Shown in pieces: positions 1-9,287 of a stretch of DNA of 64,000 bases. The notes under the pieces were generated by a model. That model had not been told where the DNA came from. It saw only the letters and a program-made list of their open reading frames with translations, and ran no database searches. A program made the position numbers and the translations under genes. The stretch's first letter is position 1. The number at the start of each line of letters is the position of its first letter. The stretch covers positions 62,001 through 126,000 of the forward strand of contig CAKZLY010000015.1 in the NCBI GenBank assembly GCA_937127445.1, given 5' to 3'. The stretch is from Eximiradius sp. (GTDB lineage Bacteria; Bacteroidota; Ignavibacteria; Kapaibacteriales; UBA2268).

Positions 1-884
1 TTCATTCCAATAGCCCAGAAGAATGATAGTCGAGGAGCAAAAGCATCTATATCAATTCCTGCTTTAAGTCCCGTGCGAACGTATTCGAGACCGTCAGCAA
101 GAGTATAGCCCATTTCAAGATCGGCTGTTGCACCTGCTTCTTGCATATGATAGCCAGAAATAGAAATGCTATTAAATTTAGGCATAAATTTCGAAGTAAA
201 CTCAAAAATATCAGCGATAATTCTCATTGATGTTTCGGGTGGATAGATGTAGGTATTTCGAACCATATATTCCTTCAAAATATCGTTCTGTATTGTGCCG
301 GAGAGTTGTTCAAGTTTAGCACCTTGTTCCAATGCAGCAACGATATAGAAAGCCATCACAGGAATAACTGCACCATTCATCGTCATAGAAACAGAAATTT
401 TATCGAGAGGAATCCCGTCAAACAAAATTTTCATATCAAGGATACTATCTACTGCAACACCTGCTTTACCAACATCGCCAACAACGCGTTCGTGATCTGA
501 ATCGTAGCCGCGGTGTGTAGCAAGGTCGAATGCAACGGACAAACCTTTCTGACCTGCTGCTAAATTACGGCGGTAGAAAGCATTACTTTCCTCTGCAGTT
601 GAAAATCCAGCGTATTGGCGAATTGTCCAAGGACGAGCCACATACATTGTCGGGTATGGTCCGCGTAAATAGGGAGGAATTCCTGCAGTATAGTTAAGAT
701 GCTCGAAATCCTTAATATCATTTAATGTATATATCGGATAAATATCAATGTTTTCAAGCGTATTTACAATTAATTCATCAAGCGATTTTCCAGATTCATT
801 CTCTGCTTTTTGTCGCCAAGTATCAAAGACAATTCGGTTAGAATTCAGATTTAGTTCCATATTTGAAAAATCAGGTGTTTTCAT
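1..884 (-). CDS. mutB: Methylmalonyl-CoA mutase large (catalytic) subunit, 5' part only
   Basis: The gene runs off the left edge, so only about the first 294 residues are present. The reading starts [12 protein letters not shown] at 884, after a GGAG sequence about 9 nt upstream. It contains family-typical segments such as [52 protein letters not shown] and [13 protein letters not shown]. These line the substrate channel of the TIM barrel in the MutB subunit. Known role: B12-dependent isomerisation of (R)-methylmalonyl-CoA and succinyl-CoA, in propionate oxidation or propionate formation. It lies 15 nt downstream of the small-subunit gene, so the two form one transcript and a heterodimer is expected. 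The C-terminal B12-binding domain with DxHxxG is outside the window and unverified. Confidence 0.95.
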   Translation of the reverse strand, partial: MKTPDFSNMELNLNSNRIVFDTWRQKAENESGKSLDELIVNTLENIDIYPIYTLNDIKDFEHLNYTAGIPPYLRGPYPTMYVARPWTIRQYAGFSTAEESNAFYRRNLAAGQKGLSVAFDLATHRGYDSDHERVVGDVGKAGVAVDSILDMKILFDGIPLDKISVSMTMNGAVIPVMAFYIVAALEQGAKLEQLSGTIQNDILKEYMVRNTYIYPPETSMRIIADIFEFTSKFMPKFNSISISGYHMQEAGATADLEMGYTLADGLEYVRTGLKAGIDIDAFAPRLSFFWAIGM

Positions 885-899
885 ATTTCACACTCCAAA

Positions 900-3008
900 T
901 TAATTCAAAATTCCAATTTCTTTCATCAAAGCAGAAAGAAATTCATAAATATTAGTCTTAATATGAATGAAATCATCAACGCCAGCAGAACGGAAATTCT
1001 CAACAAGCTCAGTAGGATAACCGGCTAAAATAAGTTTAGCGTTTGGTTTAATCTGTTTGAACTTCCTTGCAAAATCTTCAACAAACTCAGCATATCGTTC
1101 GTCAGTTGAACAAATCACATAAACTTTATAATCAGTTGATTTTACTTGTTCTATTGCTTCGTCTGGGTTCATAGCTCCATCAGTATTAACAATATCAAGA
1201 CCAGCAACCTGGAAAAAGTCTGCTGAGAAATCGTTCCTGATTTTGTATTCTTTTAATAGACCGAAGTTTACAAGACAAATCTTAATCAATTGTGGATTAG
1301 CCTTAGATGAAGCTTTTCGTAATTCTTCGAAAATAGTTCCCATACGGTATGGGACAATAGGCTCAACTTGAATATCATCAGAGTTGAGAGCACCTGTTGC
1401 TTCGATAAGCTGCCCAATTGTAGTGCATTCGTTGAAAGCAGCAATAGCTTTTTCTAATGATTTATTTCTTTCATTATAAATAGTTTTACGATATTCATTT
1501 GTAGCGGCTTCGCAAGCAGGGTTAGTACATTTTTCGGCATATTTTTTCAGATGTTTGTCAATTTCCAATTGTGGAATATCAAGAAGAGTTGTAACTGGTT
1601 TTTCTTTAAGATTAGGATATTTATTTGTTCCTAAAAGAGTATCGCGACGAGAAGCAATGTTAGCTTTGCGGCTTTCAGCTGTATTTCTGATTTCTTCCTG
1701 GATAAATCCAGTTTTTAAAGCTTCTAAAATACCACCTTTTCTTTCGATTTCGCGGAATAAATCCCACACTTTGTGAGCAATCTGGTTTGTAAGCACTTCG
1801 AGATACCAAGAACCGCTTGCTGGGTCTATTGTATCGATTAAGTGGGTTTCGTGATAAAGAATATTCTGAACATTACGAGCTATTCTATTAGAGAAGTCGC
1901 CCGAGATTCCAATTGCTTCGTCGTAAGCATCAACACTTATTGACTGACAACCGCCTAAAACTGCTGATAGTGCTTCGGTTGTAACTCTTAACATATTAAC
2001 ATTTGGATCGAATATAGTTTTGTTAATTTTAGAAGTGGAAGCGTGAATAAACATTTTTTGTGATTCTTCATTACCACCAAATGCTTCAACGATTTTTGCC
2101 CAAAGAATACGGGCCGCTCTGAATTTAGCAATTTCCGTAAAGAATTTCGGACCAATAGCGAAATCAAATTCAATGCTTTGAGCAATATCATCAATTGAAA
2201 GGCCACGCTGAATAAGCTCGCAGACAATAAATGTAGCTTCTGCAAGAGAGAATGCAACATCCTGAACTGAGCTCGAACCACCATTTAAGTAAGTTTCACC
2301 ATCGATTGCAATGACTTTTGCATTAATACTGTTTGCCTTCTTCCAACGTATTAGTTGTTCAGCATCATCAATTAGTTTAGAAATGGCAACAAGCGATTTA
2401 CCATAATTTTTAAGCTGAGCCAGAGGTGAAATACCGAAGCTGATATTAATTTTAGATTTGTCGAATTTATTTTTTTGAATATAGGCAATTATCAATGCAG
2501 CTAATTCAAGACCAAGGCTATTTGGTTTGATTTTCAGAGAAGCACATTCAAAATTAATGTTTTTAACAGCATTTTGGAAATCTTGATAATCAGCAACGAG
2601 CAACTCTTTGCCAGAAATTTGAGATTGAGGATTTATAGCGAAATTTTCGTTAAGTTTCATCACAACGCGAGTTTGACCGCGTTCAAGTGCTCCAATAAGC
2701 GCATTGTTGAAAATATTTGGAAGAGGTATATTAATTTCTTGGGCAATTTCCCAGGGAGTGATTTTGAAACCTAATCGTTCAGTGTGACGTAGAAAAGGCT
2801 GTTCGCCTGGCAAATTATGCAGAAGGTTTTCTAACTCATTAACATCGCTTTTAGAATAAATCGGTTGTAGTTCGATACCTTCGTAAGTGTTTGTAATCAT
2901 CTTTTTTTCGAAGGGAGCACCTTTGAGAGCTTCAACTGCTGCCGATTTCCATTCTTCATAGCTTGGATAAGGGAATAATTCCGACAAGTTCAAACTGTTT
3001 TGTGACAT
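900..3008 (-). CDS. mutA: Methylmalonyl-CoA mutase small subunit
   Basis: This 702-residue protein resembles the MutB TIM barrel in its N-terminal two thirds (for example LAEATFIVCELIQRGLSID and TIDPASGSWYLEVLT) and has a flavodoxin-like C-terminal domain. In the C-terminal domain the cobalamin-binding DxHxxG motif is replaced by LKEYKIR (around residue 590). This is expected for the non-catalytic small subunit of the bacterial heterodimer, which does not bind B12. It is the first gene of the mutA-mutB transcript. The 249-nt AT-rich spacer to divergent gcvH must hold its promoter. A CAAAATTA sequence at 3076-3083 reads as TAATTTTG on the minus strand, but I found no well-spaced -33 element for it. 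Function is secure from the arrangement and similarity pattern. Confidence 0.93.
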   Translation of the reverse strand: MSQNSLNLSELFPYPSYEEWKSAAVEALKGAPFEKKMITNTYEGIELQPIYSKSDVNELENLLHNLPGEQPFLRHTERLGFKITPWEIAQEINIPLPNIFNNALIGALERGQTRVVMKLNENFAINPQSQISGKELLVADYQDFQNAVKNINFECASLKIKPNSLGLELAALIIAYIQKNKFDKSKINISFGISPLAQLKNYGKSLVAISKLIDDAEQLIRWKKANSINAKVIAIDGETYLNGGSSSVQDVAFSLAEATFIVCELIQRGLSIDDIAQSIEFDFAIGPKFFTEIAKFRAARILWAKIVEAFGGNEESQKMFIHASTSKINKTIFDPNVNMLRVTTEALSAVLGGCQSISVDAYDEAIGISGDFSNRIARNVQNILYHETHLIDTIDPASGSWYLEVLTNQIAHKVWDLFREIERKGGILEALKTGFIQEEIRNTAESRKANIASRRDTLLGTNKYPNLKEKPVTTLLDIPQLEIDKHLKKYAEKCTNPACEAATNEYRKTIYNERNKSLEKAIAAFNECTTIGQLIEATGALNSDDIQVEPIVPYRMGTIFEELRKASSKANPQLIKICLVNFGLLKEYKIRNDFSADFFQVAGLDIVNTDGAMNPDEAIEQVKSTDYKVYVICSTDERYAEFVEDFARKFKQIKPNAKLILAGYPTELVENFRSAGVDDFIHIKTNIYEFLSALMKEIGILN

Positions 3009-3191
3009 AGCTTTACACTTGATTTGTTAATAATTCAATTATTAATGCAAAAACAATTTTGCAATATAAATTATTCAAAATTATAATATTTTTTTTAATT
3101 TACATAATCAATAGTAATTAAATACTGCTTTCTCGATAAAAATTTCTTTTAATCGACAATTAACACTATAATTAATTATTTTAACTAATTA

Positions 3192-3224
3192 TTTGTTAAT
3201 TTACGTTTTTTGTTTGTATTTTTG
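3192..3224 (+). promoter_or_regulatory. Bacteroidota-type promoter of gcvH
   Basis: A TTTG at 3192-3195 is followed after 21 nt by TATTTTTG (3217-3224), matching the TTTG / TAnnTTTG consensus of the Bacteroidota primary sigma factor. It ends 33 nt before the gcvH start codon. The match is by eye; transcription start has not been measured. Confidence 0.5.
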
Positions 3225-3257
3225 TGTAAATTTACATAACATTTTTTGGAGCTAATT

Positions 3258-3638
3258 ATGAATTTCCCAGAAGAATTAAAATACACTCAGGATCATGAGT
3301 GGATAAAAGTTGATGGTAATATTGCAACTATAGGTATTACTGACCATGCACAAGGTGAATTGGGCGATGTTGTTTATGTAGATATTCCAGATGATATTAC
3401 AGAAGTATCGGCTGGACAATCCTTCGGAACAATTGAAGCTGTTAAAACTGTAGCTGATTTGTTTGCACCAGTAAGTGGAAAAATTATTGAGGTTAATCGT
3501 TCACTAAATGACAACCCTGAAATAGTGAATAAAGACCCTTACGGCGAAGGCTGGATGATAAGAATTGAAATGAGTAATCCTGCTGAGTTAGATACTTTAA
3601 TGGATGTTGAAGCATACAAAGCAATGTTAGGAAAATAA
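3258..3638 (+). CDS. gcvH: Glycine cleavage system H protein
   Basis: A 126-residue lipoyl carrier protein. It shuttles the aminomethyl group between the P, T and L proteins of the glycine cleavage complex. The lipoylated lysine is K63 in the conserved GTIEAVKTV context, and the protein has the usual family length. An in-frame TTG lies 12 nt upstream, but the ATG at 3258 is preferred. It gives the standard N-terminus NFPEELKYTQDHEW and has a GGAG sequence at a suitable distance. The gene stands alone with its own promoter and terminator. The gcvT and gcvP genes are not in this window. Confidence 0.97.
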   Translation: MNFPEELKYTQDHEWIKVDGNIATIGITDHAQGELGDVVYVDIPDDITEVSAGQSFGTIEAVKTVADLFAPVSGKIIEVNRSLNDNPEIVNKDPYGEGWMIRIEMSNPAELDTLMDVEAYKAMLGK

Positions 3639-3662
3639 TAACGGCTACATAGTAATTAATAT

Positions 3663-3704
3663 AAAAGAAGATGGTAGATAATACCGCCTTCTTTTCTTTT
3701 TTAT
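3663..3704 (+). terminator. Intrinsic terminator after gcvH
   Basis: AAAAGAAG (3663-3670) pairs with CTTCTTTT (3688-3695). The stem extends inward through TGGT/ACCG with one mismatch and a wobble, and a T-rich run follows to 3704. Confidence 0.75.
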
Positions 3705-3753
3705 TGGATAACTGAAAATATGGAAAATATTTTTTTATTCTAAAAATAATTTT

Positions 3754-3783
3754 TAACTTTGTATGTTAATGAATTATGGTTCA
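3754..3783 (+). promoter_or_regulatory. -7 element and candidate TetR operator, copy 1
   Basis: TAACTTTG at 3754-3761 fits the Bacteroidota -7 box; no clear -33 TTTG is present. Nine nt later comes TGAATTATGGTTCA (3770-3783), a TGAA-N6-TTCA dyad positioned at the expected transcription start of the regulator gene. The identical 14-mer recurs at 4386-4399 just before the efflux genes. This is the pattern expected for an autoregulating TetR repressor. Binding is inferred. Confidence 0.55.
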
Positions 3784-3800
3784 GTGTTCATTTGGTTTTT

Positions 3801-4376
3801 ATGATTGATAATAAGTACGATATGATATTGGATGCAGCTTCGCAAGTGTTTGCACGCGAAGGATTTCATAAGGCGAAAATTAGCAAAATTGCTGAAATTG
3901 CTGGTATTGGAGCAGGAACAATATATCTATATTTTAAAAACAAAGAAGCAATACTGGAAGAAATTTTCTTGCGTTCGTGGTCTCGTATAGAAAGCAAGCT
4001 TCTGGCAATGAAAAAAATAAAAAATATGACTCCCTTGCAAAAAATTGCTGAAATTACTGGTGAAATTATTGAACTTATTTTCTCAAATGTATCGGTCGCT
4101 AAAATCTTGCTTTATGAATACAGTTTCTGGAACTCAAACAAAAAAGAGAAATTATCTAAAACTGTCGAAAATTCCCAAAAATTAATTGAAGAATTAATAA
4201 GCGATGGAATAAAAGCGAATATTTTCAGAAAAGATATGAATCCCAAAGATGCAACTATGTTTATTATCGGTGGGGTTTGGTTTTGGATTGCTTCGAAATC
4301 AGATGATTTGTTGTCCTATTCAAAAGAAGAACTTACAGATACTTTATTTCATTATATTGTTTACGGATTGAAATAA
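3801..4376 (+). CDS. TetR/AcrR-family transcriptional regulator of the efflux operon
   Basis: A 191-residue protein if started at the ATG at 3801 (MIDNKYDMILDAASQVF). An upstream in-frame ATG at 3759 would translate across the putative operator and is less likely. Residues 1-60 carry the classical TetR helix-turn-helix, with KISKIAEIAGIGAGTIYLYF as helices 2-3. The remainder is a helical ligand-binding domain of the TetR_C type, so the ligand is unknown. It is transcribed with TolC, HlyD and two ABC-2 permeases starting 42 nt downstream. It probably represses that operon and itself through the repeated TGAATTATGGTTCA site. Confidence 0.9.
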   Translation: MIDNKYDMILDAASQVFAREGFHKAKISKIAEIAGIGAGTIYLYFKNKEAILEEIFLRSWSRIESKLLAMKKIKNMTPLQKIAEITGEIIELIFSNVSVAKILLYEYSFWNSNKKEKLSKTVENSQKLIEELISDGIKANIFRKDMNPKDATMFIIGGVWFWIASKSDDLLSYSKEELTDTLFHYIVYGLK

Positions 4377-4385
4377 CAAAATGTG

Positions 4386-4399
4386 TGAATTATGGTTCA
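4386..4399 (+). promoter_or_regulatory. Candidate TetR operator, copy 2
   Basis: TGAATTATGGTTCA is an exact 14-nt copy of the site in front of the TetR gene. It lies in the 42-nt gap between the TetR stop and the TolC start at 4419. I see no convincing TAnnTTTG box upstream, so it may act as a roadblock or control a weak internal promoter. Function is inferred from duplication and position. Confidence 0.55.
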
Positions 4400-4418
4400 T
4401 TATTCAAAAATAAAAAAT

Positions 4419-5867
4419 ATGAAAAACAAAATTTTATGTCTGATTGGTTTGCTTCTATTTTTTCATAATGCGAATGCACAATTAACATTGAAAGAAGCAA
4501 TTAATCGCTCGATTTCAACAAACAAAGGTATTGAAGCGGCGAAGAAAAACGTAGAAGCAAAAAACAATACTGTTCAATCGGCGTACGGTAGGTACTTCCC
4601 AAATATTAATTTTGATATTACGTACAATTATATCAATAGGAATATTATCATTGATTTATCACCCATTCGTTCTGCAATGATTTCGCTCCAAGCGAATAAT
4701 CAAGTCGGATTTTCTAACTTTGAGTCTTTATTAAAAACTGGTGCACCACTCACAGCCGAGCAACAACAAGCAATAAAACAAAGTGCAATCGAAAAATTAA
4801 ATGGCTCAATTCCAGAATTTGAGAAAACGCTGAAAGAAAGAGCGTTTCCAAAAGCAACATTTACCGTTAACCAACCAATTTTTACTGGTGGGAAGATTTC
4901 TGCTGGAGTTGATGCTTCCAAAGCACAAAAAGAACTTGAACTAAAAAAAATGGATGCAGAAACTGCTGAAATAGTTAGCCAGGTAATTAATGCATATATC
5001 AATATATTAATTGCAGAAGAAAATCTGCAAGTGCGATATGATGCTCTCAGAACAATTGAAAAACACAACGAGCGCGCTCAGGGAATGCTCAAACAGGGGC
5101 TGATTGCTCCACATGATAAGCTTCGCGCTGATGTTGCATTATCTGAAGCAAAAAGAAACGCATTTGAAGCAGAAGAAAAGCTGAAAATTGCTAAAATTGC
5201 TCTTTCTTCACTATTGAATAATTATGAAATTTCACAGTTGGCAGAAACAATACAATATAAAACAGTTGAACAAAGCGTTGAATATTTCATCGAAATTGCA
5301 AAAAACAACAATCCGTTACTCGAACAGGTTCGTTTTGGAGCAAAAGCATTAGATGCAAAAGCCAAAGCAGAAATGGCAAACTATTTTCCGACAATCTATG
5401 GCTTTGGAATGTATGATGTGTTCGACCATTATCGTTCGGCAATAGACCCCAAATGGGCAGTCGGTATCGGAGCAAGCTTTACTATTTTCAATGGTATGCG
5501 GCGTACTAATGATTATCAGGCTGCCAAAGCTGAAAGCGAGAGTTATAATTCATTAGCAGAAGAAGTAGAAAGGAAAATTGAACTTGGAGTTAGGAATTAT
5601 TATATGGAGATGAAGCTTGCAGAAAGCAGTTATCTGATGCTTGAAGATGCAATTCAACAAGCGACCGAAAATTTACGCCTAAACGAGAAACGTTATGAAA
5701 CTGGCCTGGGAACATCCATTGAGGTGCTGGACGCAGAACTCTCACTTGAAGCAATAAAGCTTAAAAAAAATAGCGCATTGAAAGAGTATTATTCAAATCT
5801 TGCTCAAATTTGTAAGATAACAAATAATAACGATTACTTTCTAAATATTTGGGGAAAAAATAATTAA
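4419..5867 (+). CDS. TolC-family outer membrane efflux protein
   Basis: A 482-residue exported protein. Started at the ATG at 4419 it has a signal peptide ending NANAQ. An upstream in-frame ATG at 4392 falls inside the operator copy and would spoil the signal peptide. Two OEP repeats are visible, each with the LTLKEAINRSIS or AQICKI type of long coiled-coil helix rich in A, E and K. The family signature YETGLGTSIEVLDAELSLE is near residue 430. Known role: trimeric outer-membrane and periplasmic tunnel for type I or tripartite efflux. It is followed after 15 nt by its adaptor gene, which makes it a dedicated exit duct for this operon. Confidence 0.92.
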   Translation: MKNKILCLIGLLLFFHNANAQLTLKEAINRSISTNKGIEAAKKNVEAKNNTVQSAYGRYFPNINFDITYNYINRNIIIDLSPIRSAMISLQANNQVGFSNFESLLKTGAPLTAEQQQAIKQSAIEKLNGSIPEFEKTLKERAFPKATFTVNQPIFTGGKISAGVDASKAQKELELKKMDAETAEIVSQVINAYINILIAEENLQVRYDALRTIEKHNERAQGMLKQGLIAPHDKLRADVALSEAKRNAFEAEEKLKIAKIALSSLLNNYEISQLAETIQYKTVEQSVEYFIEIAKNNNPLLEQVRFGAKALDAKAKAEMANYFPTIYGFGMYDVFDHYRSAIDPKWAVGIGASFTIFNGMRRTNDYQAAKAESESYNSLAEEVERKIELGVRNYYMEMKLAESSYLMLEDAIQQATENLRLNEKRYETGLGTSIEVLDAELSLEAIKLKKNSALKEYYSNLAQICKITNNNDYFLNIWGKNN

Positions 5868-5882
5868 TATAAAGGAGATAAA

Positions 5883-6881
5883 ATGAAAAAGAAAACTGCT
5901 TTATTTTTGCTTTTTATTCCCATCGCTGTAATAATCATAGGAATTATAGTTATTCTATCACTGGGTAAAGAGGAAAATACTTTCATTCGAGTTGGACAGG
6001 TTGAGATGCGAGAATACGACGTTTCACCCAAAATTCCTGGACGAATTGACTGGATAAAAGTAGACGAAGGTGATGAAATAAACGTCGGCGATACAATAGC
6101 AAAGCTAACAGACCGAGAACTGAAAGCAAAGTATTTTCAAGCGGAAGGTGCTGTTGAAAGTGCCCGTGCACAATTAAATATGTTAATTGCTGGTGCAAGA
6201 AAGGAAGAAATTGAAATGGCGCGCCGTCAGTTTGAAGCAGCTTCGAGCCAATTTGAACTTGCAGAAAAAACCTTTCAGAGAATGAAAGCACTTTATGAAG
6301 ATAAATTATTATCGGCACAGGACTTTGACGTAGCAAAACAAAAATATGATGCTGCTCGCGCTCAGAAAGAAGCATCTCGCGCACAACTTGATATGGCAAT
6401 CACTGGTTCGCGAATTGAACAAAAGGATATGGCTCGTGGTCAATTGCGGCGTGCAGTGGAATCACTTGAAGAAGTAGCAGCGTACCTTGATGAATCAATT
6501 ATTACAAGTCCTATTTCCGGAATTGTTTCAAAGAGGTTTGTTGATGCGGGGGAACTTGTTGCAACAGGTTATCCGGTAATTACAATTTTTGACCCCAAAG
6601 ATGTGTGGGTTGAACTGAATTTGCCAGCACTTGAACTTGAAAATATTAAAATTGGGGACGTGTTAGACGGAAGAATTGATGGACTGGGTATTAAAACAAA
6701 GTTCAAAGTGGTGAATTTTTCAGCGATGGCAGATTATGCCAATTGGAGAATTAATGCAGACAAAGCAACTTTTGAAACTCGTTCCTTTACTGTAAAGTTG
6801 AAACCGATAGATAATAATATACAATCGCTTCGTCCTGGAATGACAGTCCGTTTCACTATTCCAAAGAAAAATAAAAAATGA
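5883..6881 (+). CDS. HlyD/EmrA-family membrane fusion (adaptor) protein
   Basis: A 332-residue protein with one N-terminal membrane anchor (residues 5-27). The first half of a biotinyl-lipoyl fold follows (around PKIPGRIDWIKVDEGDEINV), then a long alpha-helical hairpin (about residues 80-200) and the second lipoyl half (SPISGIVSKRFVDAGELV). A beta-barrel domain ends in RPGMTVRFTI. It bridges the inner-membrane transporter and TolC. A good AAAGGAGAT ribosome site precedes the start. Its stop overlaps the next start codon (ATGA), giving translational coupling to the permease. Confidence 0.92.
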   Translation: MKKKTALFLLFIPIAVIIIGIIVILSLGKEENTFIRVGQVEMREYDVSPKIPGRIDWIKVDEGDEINVGDTIAKLTDRELKAKYFQAEGAVESARAQLNMLIAGARKEEIEMARRQFEAASSQFELAEKTFQRMKALYEDKLLSAQDFDVAKQKYDAARAQKEASRAQLDMAITGSRIEQKDMARGQLRRAVESLEEVAAYLDESIITSPISGIVSKRFVDAGELVATGYPVITIFDPKDVWVELNLPALELENIKIGDVLDGRIDGLGIKTKFKVVNFSAMADYANWRINADKATFETRSFTVKLKPIDNNIQSLRPGMTVRFTIPKKNKK

Positions 6882-8083
6882 GAAGAAATTTTTGGTTTCT
6901 ATATAATTATTTTTTGATTAATGAAATTCGTAAATTGAAGAGAAGACCACATGTTGCAATTATAGCATTAGTAATGCCGTTGCTTGCGTGGAGTGTGCTT
7001 AGTTTGGCATTTATTGATGGAGATGTGCAGAAAGTCCCAGTAGTAGTTGTTGATTATGATGGTTCTGAACTTACGAGAGCAATTACAAACAAATTAGATG
7101 CGGTTGAATCTGTTAATGTAAGTCTGGTAACAAATAACAAAAAATTAGCAGATAGTTTAATCAAAAGTAACCAATCATTTGCAACAATTATTTTCGAACC
7201 TGACTTTACTAAAAAAATCAAACAAGGGAAAGGTGGTAACACTGATATTGTAGTTAATGCCTTTAATATGATATATAGCAAAGTGCTTTATAAAGCAATA
7301 GCACAAGTATTGCTTGACGAATCGAAAAGTATACAGATTAGAAGACTTGTAGAAAAAGGATTCAGTAAAAAAGAGGCTTCGTTTCGTGCAACACCGATAA
7401 CTACTGATATTTTTGCTCCGGGGAACCCATATTTTAATTATACAATTTATCTACTTCCTGGTATGCTACTGTCAATTTTACAAATGTCTTGCAGTTTTGC
7501 ATCTATTTGGGTATTTCGTGAGGAAAAAGAAACAGCGCCAGGTCGAATAACACCCAGAAAAGGTTATAAAACTGCATGGCTATTAGCACGATTAACGCCA
7601 ATTTATTTACTTTCTTTGATGGCTGCAGTAATATTATTTTCTGTATATTTCCCGCTGCTTGGAATTCCTATCAATGATGGATATTGCAAAATAATTTTGC
7701 TTACAAATTTATATATTATTGCTTCAATTGGAATGGGCACATTTCTATCACTCATTTTATCTAATTTGGTTACTGCTGCCCAAGCACTTTTAGTGATCAA
7801 TGCACCTTCGTTTGTATTCAGTGGATATACATTCCCACGTTGGGCAATGCCAGAAGCAATAAGTAAATTCGCTGAATTGATACCGCTTACTCATTATTTG
7901 GAAGCATTTTTTCCATTATTTCTATTTGGTTCTAACCCTGAACGCGGTTACGTTCAACTAACAATTATTGGATTAGTCATTTGGGTATTGATAATTATCC
8001 TAATGGGACCAATCGGAATTAAAATAAGAGATTGGTTCCGTGAAGTATTTCAAAGACGTGAAATAAACTCGGTAACAAAATAA
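6878..8083 (+). CDS. ABC-2 type transporter permease (first of pair)
   Basis: A 401-residue inner-membrane protein of the YhhJ/YbhR type. It has one N-terminal membrane helix, then a large extracytoplasmic domain starting VPVVVVDYDGSELTRAI, then five C-terminal helices. The ABC-2 core includes YLLPGMLLSILQMSC and SGYTFPRWAMPEAI. Such permeases usually work with a cytoplasmic ATPase, but none is encoded in the operon. It overlaps the HlyD gene by 4 nt and is 1 nt from the second permease. The pair probably forms a heterodimer feeding HlyD-TolC; substrate unknown. Confidence 0.88.
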   Translation: MRRNFWFLYNYFLINEIRKLKRRPHVAIIALVMPLLAWSVLSLAFIDGDVQKVPVVVVDYDGSELTRAITNKLDAVESVNVSLVTNNKKLADSLIKSNQSFATIIFEPDFTKKIKQGKGGNTDIVVNAFNMIYSKVLYKAIAQVLLDESKSIQIRRLVEKGFSKKEASFRATPITTDIFAPGNPYFNYTIYLLPGMLLSILQMSCSFASIWVFREEKETAPGRITPRKGYKTAWLLARLTPIYLLSLMAAVILFSVYFPLLGIPINDGYCKIILLTNLYIIASIGMGTFLSLILSNLVTAAQALLVINAPSFVFSGYTFPRWAMPEAISKFAELIPLTHYLEAFFPLFLFGSNPERGYVQLTIIGLVIWVLIIILMGPIGIKIRDWFREVFQRREINSVTK

Positions 8084-8084
8084 T

Positions 8085-9287
8085 ATGAAAGAGTTATTAG
8101 CTATCATAAAAAGAGAATTAAGAAAAGTTTTCCTGGACAGAAATCTTGCATTGATTTTCTTTGTGGCACCAATTGCCTATCCTCTACTGTATGGGGCAAT
8201 ATATTTGCACAAAGCAGAAGAGAATGTCCCAATAGCAGTACTTGACAGAGACAACACGAATTTATCCCGTAGTTTAGTTAGTGAGATTGATGCACACCAA
8301 AATATTTCTATAAAGCAAATATTGCACTCTGAAGATGAAGTTATAAAAGAGATGGCAAAAGAAAATATTCACGGCGCTATTATAATCCCACTGAATTTTT
8401 CAGAAAATCTGAAATATGGCAGAAAAACATCTGTTCAACTCCTGATTAATCCTGGGAGATTGCTTGTTTTGAGTGATATTGGATTGCCTATTTCACAGAT
8501 AGTAACAACATATGGTGCTAAGGTTACAGCTTCTGCTCTTATGAAAAAAGGTACACCTGTGCTTCAAGAGATTGGATATGCACAACCTGTCAAAATTAAT
8601 TTCCAATACCTGTTCAACCCTTATTTAACTTATGGGGATTTAATACTTCCAGGGCTCTTGATAATAATTATTTCTCAGATTATTCTCATTGGTGTTGCTG
8701 CTTCGCAAGCGAAGGAATGGGGAATGAATAAATGGCGTGATCAATTTCTTATTTCAAGAAACGTTAGTTTGATTACTGCTGGGAAACTGATTTCTTATAT
8801 TTTGATTTTTATTGTTTATGCACTTGTTTATTTTATGTTTCTTGCTCCACTATATCACGTAAATTACAATAGTACACTTGTAAACAAACTAATTATTGCA
8901 ACACTTGGGGTTGCGGCATCTGCTTCATTCGGATTATTTGTCGGGACATTTTTCAAGCATAGAATTACAGTTTTTCTAATCCTTGGTTTTACAAGTTATC
9001 CGTTTTTTATGCTCACAGGATTTGCCTGGCCACAAAATCAATTGTTAGAAGCAATCAAATACTTCTCTTATATATTTCCACTTGTCCCTTTTTTGCAAGC
9101 AATAATGAAAGTTACTCAAATGCAAAATTCAATCAGTTTTGCTATAAATGAACTAACAACTTTGATTCTTCAAATTATTTTTTATTGCACATTGTTTTAT
9201 TATAGAGTGTATAAAATTAAGAAACGTAGATTGCCAAAGAACTTCGTAACACAGTATATAGAAGGATTTGACCACAAAACAATATAA
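8085..9287 (+). CDS. ABC-2 type transporter permease (second of pair)
   Basis: A 400-residue homologue of the preceding permease with the same plan. There is an N-terminal helix with FFVAPIAYPLLYG, an extracytoplasmic domain starting VPIAVLDRDNTNLSRSL, and a five- to six-helix ABC-2 core with LILPGLLIIIISQIIL and LTGFAWPQNQLLEAI. It is the last gene of the TetR-regulated unit. Neither permease contains Walker motifs. The ATPase must be supplied in trans, or the pair works by another energy source. A strong bidirectional terminator follows at 9329-9366. Confidence 0.88.
   Translation: MKELLAIIKRELRKVFLDRNLALIFFVAPIAYPLLYGAIYLHKAEENVPIAVLDRDNTNLSRSLVSEIDAHQNISIKQILHSEDEVIKEMAKENIHGAIIIPLNFSENLKYGRKTSVQLLINPGRLLVLSDIGLPISQIVTTYGAKVTASALMKKGTPVLQEIGYAQPVKINFQYLFNPYLTYGDLILPGLLIIIISQIILIGVAASQAKEWGMNKWRDQFLISRNVSLITAGKLISYILIFIVYALVYFMFLAPLYHVNYNSTLVNKLIIATLGVAASASFGLFVGTFFKHRITVFLILGFTSYPFFMLTGFAWPQNQLLEAIKYFSYIFPLVPFLQAIMKVTQMQNSISFAINELTTLILQIIFYCTLFYYRVYKIKKRRLPKNFVTQYIEGFDHKTI

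Noticed and set aside
1555-2774. Plus-strand readings opposite mutA
   Set aside because: They are shadows of a confidently identified gene and have no family features.
590-3008. Degenerate B12 motif in mutA as a sign of gene damage
   Set aside because: Loss of DxHxxG is normal for the small subunit of heterodimeric methylmalonyl-CoA mutase.
3246-3257. Upstream TTG start for gcvH
   Set aside because: It would add four residues and sit on the ribosome-binding sequence; the ATG at 3258 gives the canonical N-terminus.
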